Source: Mesorhizobium sp.
GTDB lineage: Bacteria; Pseudomonadota; Alphaproteobacteria; Rhizobiales; Rhizobiaceae
NCBI GenBank assembly: GCA_004020365.1
Contig: SAQR01000011.1
Location: 1,944-65,943, forward strand
Reading direction: 5' to 3'
DNA length: 64,000 nt
Both the position numbers and the translations under genes were made by a program. The notes beneath the pieces were generated by a model, which searched no databases, was not told where the DNA came from, and saw only the letters and a program-made list of their open reading frames with translations. Numbering within the stretch: position 1 is the stretch's first letter; the number at the start of each line of letters is the position of its first letter. Shown piece after piece: positions 45,389 to 54,200 of this stretch.

Positions 45389-46393
45389 ATGGAAGCCGCC
45401 ATCGCCTTTCCCGTGCTTGTCGGGCTCATCGCCGTTGCGCTGTTCTTCGATTTTCTCAATGGCTTGCACGATGCCGCCAACTCAATCGCCACTATCGTCT
45501 CCACCCGCGTGCTGAGGCCGCACTACGCGGTGATATGGGCGGCCTTCTTCAATTTCATCGCCTTCCTGTTCTTCGGGCTTCATGTTGCCGAGACGCTGGG
45601 AACGGGCATCATCGACGCCGGCACCGTCACCGCGGGGGTGGTCTTCGCCGCCCTTGTCGGCGCCATTGTCTGGAACATCGTCACCTGGCTCGCCGGCATC
45701 CCCTCCAGCAGCTCGCACGCACTGATCGGCGGACTGGTCGGCGCCGGTGTTGCAAAGGCAGGCGCTGGCGCCATCGTATGGGCAGGTCTTGGCAAGACCA
45801 TTGCGGCCATCGTCCTGTCGCCGGCGACCGGATTTCTTCTGGCGCTTGTCCTGATCCTTACGGTTTCCTGGGTGTTCGTGCGCCAGACGCCGTTCGCCGT
45901 GGACAACACTTTCCGCGTCATGCAGTTCGTTTCCGCCTCGCTCTATTCGCTCGGCCATGGCGGCAACGATGCACAGAAGACGATGGGCATCATCGCCGTG
46001 CTGCTCTATTCGCAGGGCATGCTCGGAGAAAAATTCTACGTGCCGCTATGGGTCGTCATCACCTGTCAGGCGGCGCTGGCGCTGGGCACATTGTTCGGCG
46101 GCTGGCGCATCGTCCACACGATGGGCTCGAAGATCACGCGGCTGAACCCGATGCAGGGTTTCTGCGCCGAAACCGGCGGCGCGATCACCCTGTTCGCCGC
46201 CACCTGGCTCGGCATTCCGGTGTCGACCACGCATACGATCACCGGCGCCATCATCGGTGTCGGCGCCGCCCGCCGCGTCTCGGCCGTGCGCTGGGGCATC
46301 GCCGGCAACATCGTCATCGCCTGGATTGTCACTCTGCCGGCCACGGCCGCGATTTCGGCCCTCACCTACCTCGCGGTCAGCCTGGCGACGTGA
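45389..46393 (+). CDS. pit: Low-affinity inorganic phosphate transporter Pit
   Basis: A 334-residue phosphate permease of the PiT family, the length of the S. meliloti protein. Duplicated family signatures are FDFLNGLHDAANSIATIVSTRVL in the first half and GHGGNDAQKTMGIIA in the second, with GIPSSSSHALIGGLVGA and GIPVSTTHTITGAIIGVGAARR as the paired loops. About nine or ten membrane spans. It imports metal-phosphate driven by protons. Translationally linked to the DUF47 gene. Confidence 0.94.
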   Translation: MEAAIAFPVLVGLIAVALFFDFLNGLHDAANSIATIVSTRVLRPHYAVIWAAFFNFIAFLFFGLHVAETLGTGIIDAGTVTAGVVFAALVGAIVWNIVTWLAGIPSSSSHALIGGLVGAGVAKAGAGAIVWAGLGKTIAAIVLSPATGFLLALVLILTVSWVFVRQTPFAVDNTFRVMQFVSASLYSLGHGGNDAQKTMGIIAVLLYSQGMLGEKFYVPLWVVITCQAALALGTLFGGWRIVHTMGSKITRLNPMQGFCAETGGAITLFAATWLGIPVSTTHTITGAIIGVGAARRVSAVRWGIAGNIVIAWIVTLPATAAISALTYLAVSLAT

Positions 46394-46436
46394 CGTGGAG
46401 TGGCGCTCGACGTCGCATTGTGCGGCAATGTGAAAT

Positions 46437-46814
46437 CTACCTGTCGACAAGGTTCAGGATGTTGCCGTCGGGATCTTTGAACCAGGCGACCTTCATGCCG
46501 TGACCGACGTGGATGTCGCCCTCGATGCTCGTGTGAGGCATGTCGTAATGTTCGAAAACAACCCCTTTCGACTTCAGCGCGCCGACAATCTTTTCGATCT
46601 CGTCGCCGACCATCCAGGTCACCGCCGTCGCCTTGTTGGTTCCGGCGAATTGCGAGCGATAGACGTTGATGCTGGTGTCGCCGCATTTGTAGACGATCAG
46701 TTCGCCGCCTTCGTTGTGAACCTCGGTCAGCCCCAGAACGTCTTCATAGAAGGCCTTGGCCCTGGCCAGGTCCTTCACTGCGAGATTGGCCGTTGCGTTG
46801 CTGTTTGCGAGCAT
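46437..46814 (-). CDS. VOC-superfamily (glyoxalase-fold) protein
   Basis: A 125-residue single VOC domain: NATANLAVKDLARAKAFYEDVLGL at the start and HGMKVAWFKDPDGNILNLVD at the end. Possible metal ligands are one His in the middle (FEHYDMPH) and the C-terminal Asp/Asn pair. No specific substrate can be named. AGGAGA lies before ATG 46814. It stands alone, convergent with pit and divergent from mrp. Confidence 0.8.
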   Translation of the reverse strand: MLANSNATANLAVKDLARAKAFYEDVLGLTEVHNEGGELIVYKCGDTSINVYRSQFAGTNKATAVTWMVGDEIEKIVGALKSKGVVFEHYDMPHTSIEGDIHVGHGMKVAWFKDPDGNILNLVDR

Positions 46815-47053
46815 GATCGGTCTCCTTTGCTTGCTGGCGAGCACGTCCGAAGCCTGCAAAGATAGGGCTGCTTCGTCTTCCGGCGACCGCAGCTTGCGCT
46901 ATCGGCGTGCCCTCTTCCCCAAGGACGTCTCGACCCCCGCAAATCCTACGGGCAGACGCGCGTTTTGATGCCATGCCACCATGCGTGTGGCGCCGCCGCT
47001 TGGTTCTGTTCGGGAACTGCATTATCTGAAGCGCAAAAGCAGAGGAAAAGCTG

Positions 47054-48259
47054 ATGCCCGCCGTCCAGGAAAACGTCACCAAGGAAATCGTCATCGAGCG
47101 CCTGAAGACGGTCAACGGACCGGACTTCACCGGCAACATCGTCGACCTCGGCATGGTCTCCGAGATTTTCATTGCCGATGCAAAAGTGTTCTTTTCGATC
47201 ACGGTGCCGGCTGCCCGGGCCCAGGAGTTGGAGCCGCTGCGTGCCGCCGCCGAGCGTGTCGTCAAGGCGATCCCCGGCGTCGCCGGCGCCGTGGTCGCGC
47301 TGACGGCGGAAAAGAAGGGCGGCGGCATGGAGGCTCCGGTTCCGCAAAGGCCTGCCCCCAGGCCCGCCCCAAGGCCCGCACCCGCGGCCGCACCCGCTGC
47401 CGCGCCGCGTCCGGCCCCGCATGCGCCAGCCTCGCACAGCCAGGGCAAGCGCGGCGTGCCCGGCATCGCGGCGATCATCGCTGTCGCTTCCGGCAAGGGC
47501 GGCGTCGGCAAGTCGACCACTGCCGTCAACATCGCGCTTGGCTTGGCCGCCAACGGCCTGAGGGTCGGCGTGCTCGACGCCGACATTTACGGGCCGTCCA
47601 TGCCGCGGCTGCTCAACATCCATGGCCGGCCGCAGACCGTCGACGGCAAGGTCCTGAAGCCGATGGAGAATTACGGCCTGAAGGTCATGTCGATGGGCTT
47701 CCTGGTCGATGAGGAGACGCCAATGATCTGGCGCGGACCGATGGTGATGTCGGCTTTGACGCAAATGCTGCGCGAGGTCGAGTGGGGTCCGCTCGACGTG
47801 CTCGTCGTCGACATGCCGCCCGGCACCGGCGACGCGCAGCTGACCATGGCCCAGCAGGTGCCGCTGGCCGGCGCCGTCATCGTCTCGACGCCGCAGGATC
47901 TGGCCCTGATCGATGCGCGAAAAGGCCTCAACATGTTCAGGAAGGTCGACGTGCCGGTGTTGGGCATCGTTGAGAATATGAGCTATTTTCTCGCCCCCGA
48001 CACCGGCAAGCGCTACGACATTTTCGGTCATGGCGGCGCGCGCCGCGAGGCCGAGCGTCTCGGCGTCTCCTTCCTCGGCGAAGTGCCGCTCGAAATGGGC
48101 ATCCGCGAAAGCTCGGACGCCGGCACGCCGGTGGTGGTCTCGAGGCCCGATAGCGCCGAGGCGAAGATCTACCGCGACATCGCCGCTAACGTCTGGGGCA
48201 GGGTCAACGAAGAACGTGGCGCGGCCGAAGCCGCCGTGCCGAACATCGTGTTCGAGTAA
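47054..48259 (+). CDS. mrp: Mrp/ApbC-family P-loop ATPase, Fe-S carrier type, without the CxxC motif
   Basis: A 401-residue Mrp protein. N-terminal DUF59/MIP18 domain (about 5-88), a Pro/Ala-rich linker (about 92-130) and the P-loop ATPase with deviant Walker A SGKGGVGKSTTAVN near 147, DADIYGPSMPRLL and VVDMPPGTGDAQLTMAQQVP. Canonical ApbC/Mrp proteins hold a [4Fe-4S] cluster with a CxxC in the segment after NMSYF; here the segment reads NMSYFLAPDTGKRYDIFGHGG, with no Cys. The function as Fe-S carrier is therefore uncertain. AGAGGAAAAGCTG precedes ATG 47054. Convergent with the CoxG-like gene across hairpin repeat G. Confidence 0.92.
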   Translation: MPAVQENVTKEIVIERLKTVNGPDFTGNIVDLGMVSEIFIADAKVFFSITVPAARAQELEPLRAAAERVVKAIPGVAGAVVALTAEKKGGGMEAPVPQRPAPRPAPRPAPAAAPAAAPRPAPHAPASHSQGKRGVPGIAAIIAVASGKGGVGKSTTAVNIALGLAANGLRVGVLDADIYGPSMPRLLNIHGRPQTVDGKVLKPMENYGLKVMSMGFLVDEETPMIWRGPMVMSALTQMLREVEWGPLDVLVVDMPPGTGDAQLTMAQQVPLAGAVIVSTPQDLALIDARKGLNMFRKVDVPVLGIVENMSYFLAPDTGKRYDIFGHGGARREAERLGVSFLGEVPLEMGIRESSDAGTPVVVSRPDSAEAKIYRDIAANVWGRVNEERGAAEAAVPNIVFE

Positions 48260-48408
48260 CCCTCCCCCTTGAGGGGAGGGTGGCCCGCAGGGCCGGGTGG
48301 GGTCGCTGGCGACGCACTCCACCTTCAACGCCAGTTATAGGTTGAGGCAGTTGAGGTGACCCCTCCCGCCTCGCTTCGCGAGGCACCCTCCCCTCAAGGG
48401 GGAGGGGC
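48260..48408. repeat. GC-rich intergenic hairpin repeat, copy G
   Basis: CCCTCCCCCTTGAGGGGAGG at the left is the reverse complement of CCTCCCCTCAAGGGGGAGGG at the right. An inner CCTCGCTTCGCGAGG is a perfect small stem. The repeat starts at the last codon of mrp, and its right arm includes the stop codon of the convergent CoxG-like gene (48394-48396). Confidence 0.85.
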
Positions 48409-48855
48409 TGCGCCGACCTTCTCGCCAAAACTCGAAAAAAATTGTCCGGCCAGTTTCTTCGATGTCGATTCGATCAGCCGGCTGCCGAGCTGGGCGATCT
48501 TGCCGCCGACATCGGCCTTGGCCGCATATCTGAGGATCGTCGCCTCCGGGCCATCGGCGGTCAGCGTCACATCGGCGCCGCCTTTGGCGAAGCCGGCGAT
48601 GCCGCCCTTGCCCTCGCCCTGGATGGTGTAGGAATGCGGCGGGTTGAGGTTGTTCAGCGTCACCTCGCCGTTGAACGTCGCCTTGATCGGGCCGATCTTG
48701 ACCACCACGGTCGCCGCCATCTCAGTGTCCGACTTCTTTTCGAGGTTTTGGCAGCCCGGGATGGTCTGCCGCAGAACGTCCGGGTCGTTCAGCGCTTCCC
48801 ACACCTTTTGCAGGGGTGCGGCGATGCGTTCCTCGCCTTCGATCACCAAAGCCAT
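48394..48855 (-). CDS. CoxG-like SRPBCC-domain protein
   Basis: A 153-residue START/SRPBCC-fold protein of the carbon monoxide dehydrogenase subunit G family. The pattern GEERIAAPLQKVWEALNDPDVLRQTIPGCQNLEKKSD and IGPIKATFNGEVTLNNLNPPHSYTIQGEGKGG is typical. True CoxG anchors or matures CO dehydrogenase, but no coxLMS genes are present, so the role here is open. GGGAGA precedes ATG 48855. The stop codon and the last Pro codons lie inside the hairpin repeat G. Confidence 0.85.
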   Translation of the reverse strand: MALVIEGEERIAAPLQKVWEALNDPDVLRQTIPGCQNLEKKSDTEMAATVVVKIGPIKATFNGEVTLNNLNPPHSYTIQGEGKGGIAGFAKGGADVTLTADGPEATILRYAAKADVGGKIAQLGSRLIESTSKKLAGQFFSSFGEKVGAAPPP

Positions 48856-48985
48856 CAAAATCTCCCGGATACAAATTGACAAGCCCCGATGCGGTCTAGC
48901 GTGGGGGTAAACGCATGTCTATCGCACCAAAGTCCGGAATCGGATGGCGCGTGCCTCTTGCCTGCTCTCGCGCGTTGTCATATCG

Positions 48986-49000
48986 ATTTGTCATACAAAT
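48986..49000 (+). promoter_or_regulatory. GntR/FadR-type operator upstream of xylD
   Basis: ATTTGT-CAT-ACAAAT, a perfect 6-base inverted repeat. Its core TTGTCATACAA fits the TNGTNNNACNA consensus of FCD-type GntR regulators. A partial copy (TTGTCATATCGAT) overlaps on the left at about 48975. It ends two bases before the GGAG of xylD, so a repressor there would block initiation. Confidence 0.55.
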
Positions 49001-49012
49001 ACGGAGACCATG

Positions 49013-50818
49013 ATGGCCGGCGCCCCCACGCAGAAAAAGAAATTTCGCTCGCAGGAGTGGTTCGACAATCCCGACAATCCGGGGATGACGGCGCTTTACC
49101 TCGAGCGCTACCTGAATTACGGGCTGACGCGTGCCGAACTGATGTCGGGCAAGCCGCTGATCGGCATCGCCCAGACCGGCTCGGATCTGTCGCCCTGCAA
49201 CCGCCATCATCTCGAACTGGCCAAGCGCGTGCGCGAGGGCATCGTCTCGATGGGCGGCATCCCTTTCGAGTTCCCTTGCCATCCGATCCAGGAGACCGGC
49301 AAACGCCCGACCGCCGCACTCGATCGCAACCTCGCCTATCTCGGCCTGGTCGAGGTGCTCTACGGCTACCCGCTCGACGGCGTCGTGCTCACCATCGGCT
49401 GCGACAAGACGACGCCGGCCCTGCTGATGGCCGCCGCCACCGTCAACATTCCGGCTATCGCGCTGTCGGTCGGCCCGATGCTCAACGGCTGGCACAAGGG
49501 CAAGCGCACCGGCTCCGGCACCATCGTCTGGGAATCGCGCCAGCGTCTGTCGGCCGGCGAGATCGGCTATGACGAGTTCATGGACATCGTCGCCTCCTCG
49601 GCGCCGTCCACCGGCTATTGCAACACAATGGGCACCGCAACCACCATGAACTCGCTGGCCGAGGCGCTCGGCATGCAGCTGCCGGGCTCGGCCGCGATTC
49701 CGGCGCCCTACCGCGAGCGCGGCCAGATCGCCTACGAGACGGGAAAACGCATCGTCGACATGGTGCATGAGGATTTAAAACCCTCCGACGTCATGACCCG
49801 CCAGGCCTTCGAGAACGCCATCGTCGTCAACTCGGCCATCGGCGGCTCGACCAACGCGCCGATCCACCTCAACGCCATCGCCCGCCATCTCGGCGTGCCG
49901 CTCGACAATGACGATTGGCAGACGGTCGGACTCAAGATACCGCTCATCGTCAACCTGCAGCCGTCGGGCGAATATCTCGGCGAGGATTATCACCATGCCG
50001 GTGGTGTGCCGGCAGTGGTGGCCGAACTGATGAAGGCCGGGCTGCTGCCTCATCCCGACGCCATGACCGTCAACGGCAAGACGATCGGCGCCAATTGCAG
50101 CGCGGCCGTCAACGAGAATCTCGATGTTATCCGCACCGTAGCCGAGCCGCTTAAGGCCAATGCCGGTTTCATCAATCTCAGGGGTAATCTGTTCGATTCG
50201 GCGATCATGAAGACCAGCGGCATCTCGCCCGAATTCCGCGAGCGCTATCTGTCGAACCCAAACGACCCCGAGGCCTTCGAGGGCAACGCCATGGTCTTCG
50301 ACGGGCCAGAGGACTACCACGCCCGCATCGACGATCCGGCGCAAGGCATCGACGAGCACACCATCCTGTTCATGCGCGGCGCCGGTCCGATCGGTTATCC
50401 CGGCGGCGCCGAAGTCGTCAACATGCAGCCGCCGGCCCACCTCATCAAGAAGGGGATTCATGCACTGGCCTGCATCGGCGACGGCCGCCAGTCGGGCACG
50501 TCGGGCTCGCCGTCGATCCTCAACGCCTCGCCCGAAGCCGCCATAGGCGGCGGGCTGGCGCTGTTGAAGACCGGCGACCGCGTCCGCATCGACCTGCGCA
50601 AGGGCACCGCCGACATCCTCGTCACCGACGACGAGATCACGCGCCGGCGTGCCGAGTTGCAGAACAATGGCGGCTATCGCTATCCCGAGCACCAGACGCC
50701 ATGGCAGGAGATCCAGCGCGGCATGGTCGACCAGTTCTCCGAAGGAATGGTGCTGAAGCCGGCGGTGAAATACCAGGATGTAGCGCACACCCGCGGCGTG
50801 CCGCGGGACAATCACTGA
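49013..50818 (+). CDS. xylD: D-xylonate dehydratase (IlvD/Edd family)
   Basis: A 601-residue sugar-acid dehydratase closely resembling Caulobacter XylD from the [26 protein letters not shown] start to the VKYQDVA...DNH end. [2Fe-2S] ligands are Cys62 ([13 protein letters not shown]), Cys130 ([13 protein letters not shown]) and Cys203 (GYCNTMGTA); the Mg-binding region follows. It would convert D-xylonate to 2-keto-3-deoxy-xylonate in the oxidative xylose pathway, but a related sugar acid such as L-arabinonate cannot be excluded. GGAG is six bases before ATG 49013 (ATG 49010 is also possible). No other pentose genes are adjacent. The gene is divergent from the CoxG-like gene. Confidence 0.87.
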   Translation: MAGAPTQKKKFRSQEWFDNPDNPGMTALYLERYLNYGLTRAELMSGKPLIGIAQTGSDLSPCNRHHLELAKRVREGIVSMGGIPFEFPCHPIQETGKRPTAALDRNLAYLGLVEVLYGYPLDGVVLTIGCDKTTPALLMAAATVNIPAIALSVGPMLNGWHKGKRTGSGTIVWESRQRLSAGEIGYDEFMDIVASSAPSTGYCNTMGTATTMNSLAEALGMQLPGSAAIPAPYRERGQIAYETGKRIVDMVHEDLKPSDVMTRQAFENAIVVNSAIGGSTNAPIHLNAIARHLGVPLDNDDWQTVGLKIPLIVNLQPSGEYLGEDYHHAGGVPAVVAELMKAGLLPHPDAMTVNGKTIGANCSAAVNENLDVIRTVAEPLKANAGFINLRGNLFDSAIMKTSGISPEFRERYLSNPNDPEAFEGNAMVFDGPEDYHARIDDPAQGIDEHTILFMRGAGPIGYPGGAEVVNMQPPAHLIKKGIHALACIGDGRQSGTSGSPSILNASPEAAIGGGLALLKTGDRVRIDLRKGTADILVTDDEITRRRAELQNNGGYRYPEHQTPWQEIQRGMVDQFSEGMVLKPAVKYQDVAHTRGVPRDNH

Positions 50819-50833
50819 ACGCTTCTTTTCTTG

Positions 50834-50861
50834 CCTTCTCCCACAAGGGGGAGAAGGAAGA
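50834..50861. repeat. Short hairpin repeat fragment, copy H
   Basis: CCTTCTCCCACAAGGGGGAG and the following AAGGAAG match the right end of copy A. It folds as CTTCTCCC/GGGAGAAG with a small loop, between convergent xylD and the GFA gene. A minimal terminator-like version of the longer repeat. Confidence 0.65.
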
Positions 50862-50876
50862 GCCGCACCCAAGCGC

Positions 50877-51296
50877 CTATAGATAGGCAGTGATCTCCGG
50901 CGCCTGGTCCTGCCTGTCGCGCTTGCCGTCCTCGTAGACGATCGGGGCTGCGGCGAGTTCCTCTTCGGTGACGTCGTCGAGGCAGGCGACGTTCACCGCC
51001 CAAAAATTCCCGCCCATGAAGTCGAGATAGCCGCGCGAGAGAAAATTCGCGCCGCAGTTCGGGCACATATAGTGGTTGATGTCGCCTTCCGGCCAGTTCG
51101 ACGGCGTCGCCTTGTACTCCCGCATCCGGTCGCGGCCATCCGTCACCCGCACGGCCTCATAGGCGGCGAAGGATTTGCGGTAGCCGAGTTTCCAGCAGAA
51201 GCTGCAATTGCATTTGCGGATGCCCTCAGTGAGGTCGATTTCGGCTTCGAAACGCACTGCACCGCAATGGCAGCTGCCGTGATAGGTCTTTTTCAT
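50877..51296 (-). CDS. GFA/CENP-V-family zinc-binding protein
   Basis: A 139-residue protein of the glutathione-dependent formaldehyde-activating (GFA) fold. Zinc ligands are CHCG near residue 9, CNCSFC near 29 and CPNCG near 79. The family was named for a proposed glutathione-formaldehyde adduct role, which many members do not share, so the function remains open. GGGAGGAAACCG sits before ATG 51296. Divergent from the chromate resistance pair. Confidence 0.85.
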   Translation of the reverse strand: MKKTYHGSCHCGAVRFEAEIDLTEGIRKCNCSFCWKLGYRKSFAAYEAVRVTDGRDRMREYKATPSNWPEGDINHYMCPNCGANFLSRGYLDFMGGNFWAVNVACLDDVTEEELAAAPIVYEDGKRDRQDQAPEITAYL

Positions 51297-51483
51297 CGGT
51301 TTCCTCCCAGAAATGTCCTGGCTCCGCCGCCCGCCGGAGCCAGAGCATCCTTTGCTCCAGGCATGGCGCTTGACAAGCGGGCGCGACAAATCCACGATCA
51401 TGGCAAGGGGTGCATCGCGACGACCCCGTGAGGCGTCAGCCCAACGTTCGCGTCCAAGCTTCTCTCTCAAGGAGGTGGACGCC

Positions 51484-52296
51484 ATGCCGTCGACAACCGC
51501 TATCACCGTATCGCAACTTTCCCGTCTGACTGGTCTGCCGGGCGCGCCCGCGATCATCGATGTTCGCATCGAAGAGGATTACAGCGTCGATCCGCGCCTG
51601 CTGCCAGCCTCAATCCGGCGTGATTTCAAAACCGTCTCGAGCTGGGCATCCGAATTCGCCGGCAGCCGAGTGGCGGTCCTCTGCCAAAGAGGGCAAAAGC
51701 TCTCGCAAGGCGTGGCCGCGTGGCTGCGGCATGAGGGCGTCGGTGCCGAATCCCTCGAAGGCGGGTTCGAGGCCTGGCGCGATGCCAAGGGACCTTTGAT
51801 CCATGCCGGCAAGATACCGCCCCGCGATGAAAAAGGCCGCACCGTGTGGGTGACGCGGAGCCGCCCGAAGGTCGATCGCATCGCCTGCCCCTGGCTGATC
51901 AGGCGTTTTATCGATTCGAGCGCGGTCTTCCTGTTTGTCGAGGCGGCCGAAGTGTCGGCCGTTGCGGACCGCTTTCAGGCCGTTCCTTTCGACATCGACA
52001 ATGTGTTCTGGACTCACCGGGGCGAACACTGCACCTTCGATACGATGATCGAAGAGTTCGGGCTCGAATCCGAGGCGCTCGACCGCCTGGCCATGATCGT
52101 GCGGGCAGCCGATACCGCAAGCCTCGATCTGGTTCCCCAGGCAGCCGGATTCCTGGCCGCCTCGCTTGGCCTGTCGCGGATGTTTCGCGACGATCTGGAA
52201 CAGTTGGAGGCAGGCATGCTGCTCTACGACGCGTTTTTTCGATGGTGCCGCGATGCCACCGAGGAGACGCACAACTGGCCAGGCAAGCCGTCATGA
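51484..52296 (+). CDS. Rhodanese-ChrB-type chromate resistance protein
   Basis: A 270-residue two-domain protein. Residues 1-105 form a rhodanese-like domain with the active-site loop Cys in VAVLCQRGQKLSQG; residues about 118-270 match the ChrB-type chromate resistance domain (TVWVTRSRPKVDRIACPWLIRRFID, PFDIDNVFWTHRGEHCTFDTMI). Such proteins accompany ChrA and may act as a regulator or a chromate/sulfur-handling partner. AAGGAGG precedes ATG 51484, and the stop overlaps the ATG of chrA (ATGA), so the two are translationally coupled. Confidence 0.86.
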   Translation: MPSTTAITVSQLSRLTGLPGAPAIIDVRIEEDYSVDPRLLPASIRRDFKTVSSWASEFAGSRVAVLCQRGQKLSQGVAAWLRHEGVGAESLEGGFEAWRDAKGPLIHAGKIPPRDEKGRTVWVTRSRPKVDRIACPWLIRRFIDSSAVFLFVEAAEVSAVADRFQAVPFDIDNVFWTHRGEHCTFDTMIEEFGLESEALDRLAMIVRAADTASLDLVPQAAGFLAASLGLSRMFRDDLEQLEAGMLLYDAFFRWCRDATEETHNWPGKPS

Positions 52297-53687
52297 GCGA
52301 AACGCGGATTTCTGCCAAAACGATCGAAACCCTCGAAGCGCCGGCAGCGCCAAGCTTCCGCGAAGGCGTAAAACTCTGGGCGAAAATCGGCCTGCTCAGC
52401 TTCGGCGGGCCGGCCGGCCAGATCGCGCTCATGCACAGGGAATTGGTTGAGGAGAGGCGCTGGATCGGCGAGCAACGGTTCCTGCATGCGTTGAATTACT
52501 GCATGCTGCTTCCCGGCCCTGAAGCCCAGCAACTCGCCATCTATATCGGCTGGCTGCTGCACCGGACGATCGGCGGCCTGGTCGCCGGCATCCTGTTCGT
52601 CGCGCCGGGCGCGCTTGTGATGCTCACCTTGAGCATTCTCTATGCGCTATATGGCGACGCTCCGCTCGTCGAGGCGCTGTTTTTCGGGGTGAAAGCGGCC
52701 GTGCTCGCCATCGTGATCGAGGCGATGATCCGGATCGGACGACGGGCCCTGAAGAACCGGGTCATGGTTTCGATCGCGCTCGCCGCCTTCATCGCCATCT
52801 ATGCATTGAACATGCCGTTTCCGCTCATCATCCTGCTTGCCGGCCTGGCGGGCTGGATTGGAAATCGCGTTGCGCCGGCGCTTTTTTCCGGCGCGGCAAA
52901 CGGCAAGGACGCGGTTCCCGACATCAAGGGCGCGGTCGACCTGATGTTCGAGCGCGGCGAACTGGCCCACACCCAGCCGACGCGATGGCATGCGCCGCGC
53001 ACCATCGCGATCTGGCTGCCGATCTGGCTCGGGCCGGTGCTGCTGATCTGGGCTTTTACCGGGTCTGCCAGCGTGTGGACGCAGATCGGCGGCTTCTTCA
53101 GCGTCATGGCGGTCGTCACCTTCGGCGGCGCCTACGCGGTCCTTGCCTATGTCGCGCAGGCAGCGGTCGAGTCGTTCGGCTGGCTCGCACCCGGTGAAAT
53201 GGTCGATGGCCTCGGGCTTGCCGAAACCACGCCGGGTCCACTCATTCTGGTCCTGCAGTTCGTCGGCTTTCTGGCCGCGTTCCGCCAATCCGGATCGTTG
53301 AGCCCGCTGCTTGCCGGATCGCTTGGCGCGATGCTCACCCTGTGGGCGACGTTCACGCCTTGCTTCTTCTGGATATTCCTCGGCGCGCCCTATATCGAAT
53401 CCCTGCGCGGCAACAAGGCGCTGTCGGCGGCGCTGGGCGCGATCACCGCCGCCGTCGTCGGCGTCATCATGAATCTCGCTCTATGGTTCGGCTTGCACGT
53501 CATTTTCGGCGAGGTGCGCAACGTCGGGCTTGGGATGGATGTGCCGGTGCTCTCATCGATCGACTGGCGCGCGGCGCTGCTGTCGTGTGCTGCCATGATC
53601 GCCATTCTGAAGCTGAAGATCGGCATGCTGCCGACGCTTGCGGGATCGGCGCTCGCCGGTGTTTTGTTGCTGGCAGCGAGCGGTTAG
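52293..53687 (+). CDS. chrA: Chromate efflux transporter ChrA
   Basis: A 464-residue CHR-family antiporter with two homologous halves of about five or six membrane spans each. Half 1 has LLSFGGPAGQIALMHRELVEERRW and LNYCMLLPGPEAQQLAIYIGW; half 2 has VTFGGAYAVLAYVAQ and GLGLAETTPGPLILVLQFVGF. The duplicated (T/S)FGG and PGP elements are family hallmarks. It exports chromate taken up through sulfate systems. Translationally coupled to the rhodanese-ChrB gene by a 4-bp overlap. Confidence 0.93.
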   Translation: MSETRISAKTIETLEAPAAPSFREGVKLWAKIGLLSFGGPAGQIALMHRELVEERRWIGEQRFLHALNYCMLLPGPEAQQLAIYIGWLLHRTIGGLVAGILFVAPGALVMLTLSILYALYGDAPLVEALFFGVKAAVLAIVIEAMIRIGRRALKNRVMVSIALAAFIAIYALNMPFPLIILLAGLAGWIGNRVAPALFSGAANGKDAVPDIKGAVDLMFERGELAHTQPTRWHAPRTIAIWLPIWLGPVLLIWAFTGSASVWTQIGGFFSVMAVVTFGGAYAVLAYVAQAAVESFGWLAPGEMVDGLGLAETTPGPLILVLQFVGFLAAFRQSGSLSPLLAGSLGAMLTLWATFTPCFFWIFLGAPYIESLRGNKALSAALGAITAAVVGVIMNLALWFGLHVIFGEVRNVGLGMDVPVLSSIDWRAALLSCAAMIAILKLKIGMLPTLAGSALAGVLLLAASG

Positions 53688-53742
53688 CGGCTGCGTGCGG
53701 ACCGCGCTTCGCAGCAGTTTCGGGCATTCGGGTAGGAACAAC

Positions 53743-54141
53743 ATGGCGAAACGGCGCTCTTCCCTAGGCTTCCTCGGAATGTTCGGCCGTTCAGGCGACC
53801 TCAGGCAACTCGATGCCGCGTTACGCGACGTCGACCTTCATCCCGCCCTTGTGCCGGAAGGAGCAAAGCTCACCATCGTCAATCTGATGAAGGACCACTG
53901 GCCCGACGAGCCGCCGCCACCGGCCTACCCGCCGGTGGCGCAGCTGCTTGGCTACTGTATTGCCGGGCCGGAACCATTCGAGCAGTCCAACGGCCTCCAA
54001 AATAGGCTGGATGCGGAGCGCCGGCTTGAGGCGGCACTTGAGGCCGGCGACAGCTTCGACGCGCAAATCATACTGATGACGCTGCATGCCAGGCTGATCA
54101 GTGGCGAGGTCGTCGAGCGCTACGGGTTGAGCGCCGACTGA
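53743..54141 (+). CDS. Conserved-looking protein of unknown function
   Basis: I do not recognise this 132-residue protein. It starts with a basic patch (MAKRRSSLGFLGMFGRSG), continues with a central Pro-rich segment (DEPPPPAYPPVAQLLGYC) and ends with an acidic/helical tail (RLEAALEAGDSFDAQIILMTLHARLISGEVVERYGLSAD). Codon use resembles that of the neighbours. ATG 53743 has TAGGA upstream. It follows chrA after 55 bp in the same direction and precedes a repeated palindrome and a hairpin. Confidence 0.6.
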   Translation: MAKRRSSLGFLGMFGRSGDLRQLDAALRDVDLHPALVPEGAKLTIVNLMKDHWPDEPPPPAYPPVAQLLGYCIAGPEPFEQSNGLQNRLDAERRLEAALEAGDSFDAQIILMTLHARLISGEVVERYGLSAD

Positions 54142-54186
54142 CCATGATCCCGAAAAGTGGAACCCGGTTTTCGGAAAAGATCATGG
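54142..54186. repeat. Dispersed rhizobial palindromic motif (CCATGATC...GATCATGG)
   Basis: Perfect outer arms CCATGATC / GATCATGG and inner arms CCGAAAA / TTTTCGG around GTGGAACCCGG. I recognise this style of motif from many Mesorhizobium and Rhizobium intergenic regions, but this is from memory. Placed directly after the stop codon of the preceding gene. Confidence 0.7.
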
Positions 54187-54200
54187 TCAAACAGAAAGGT

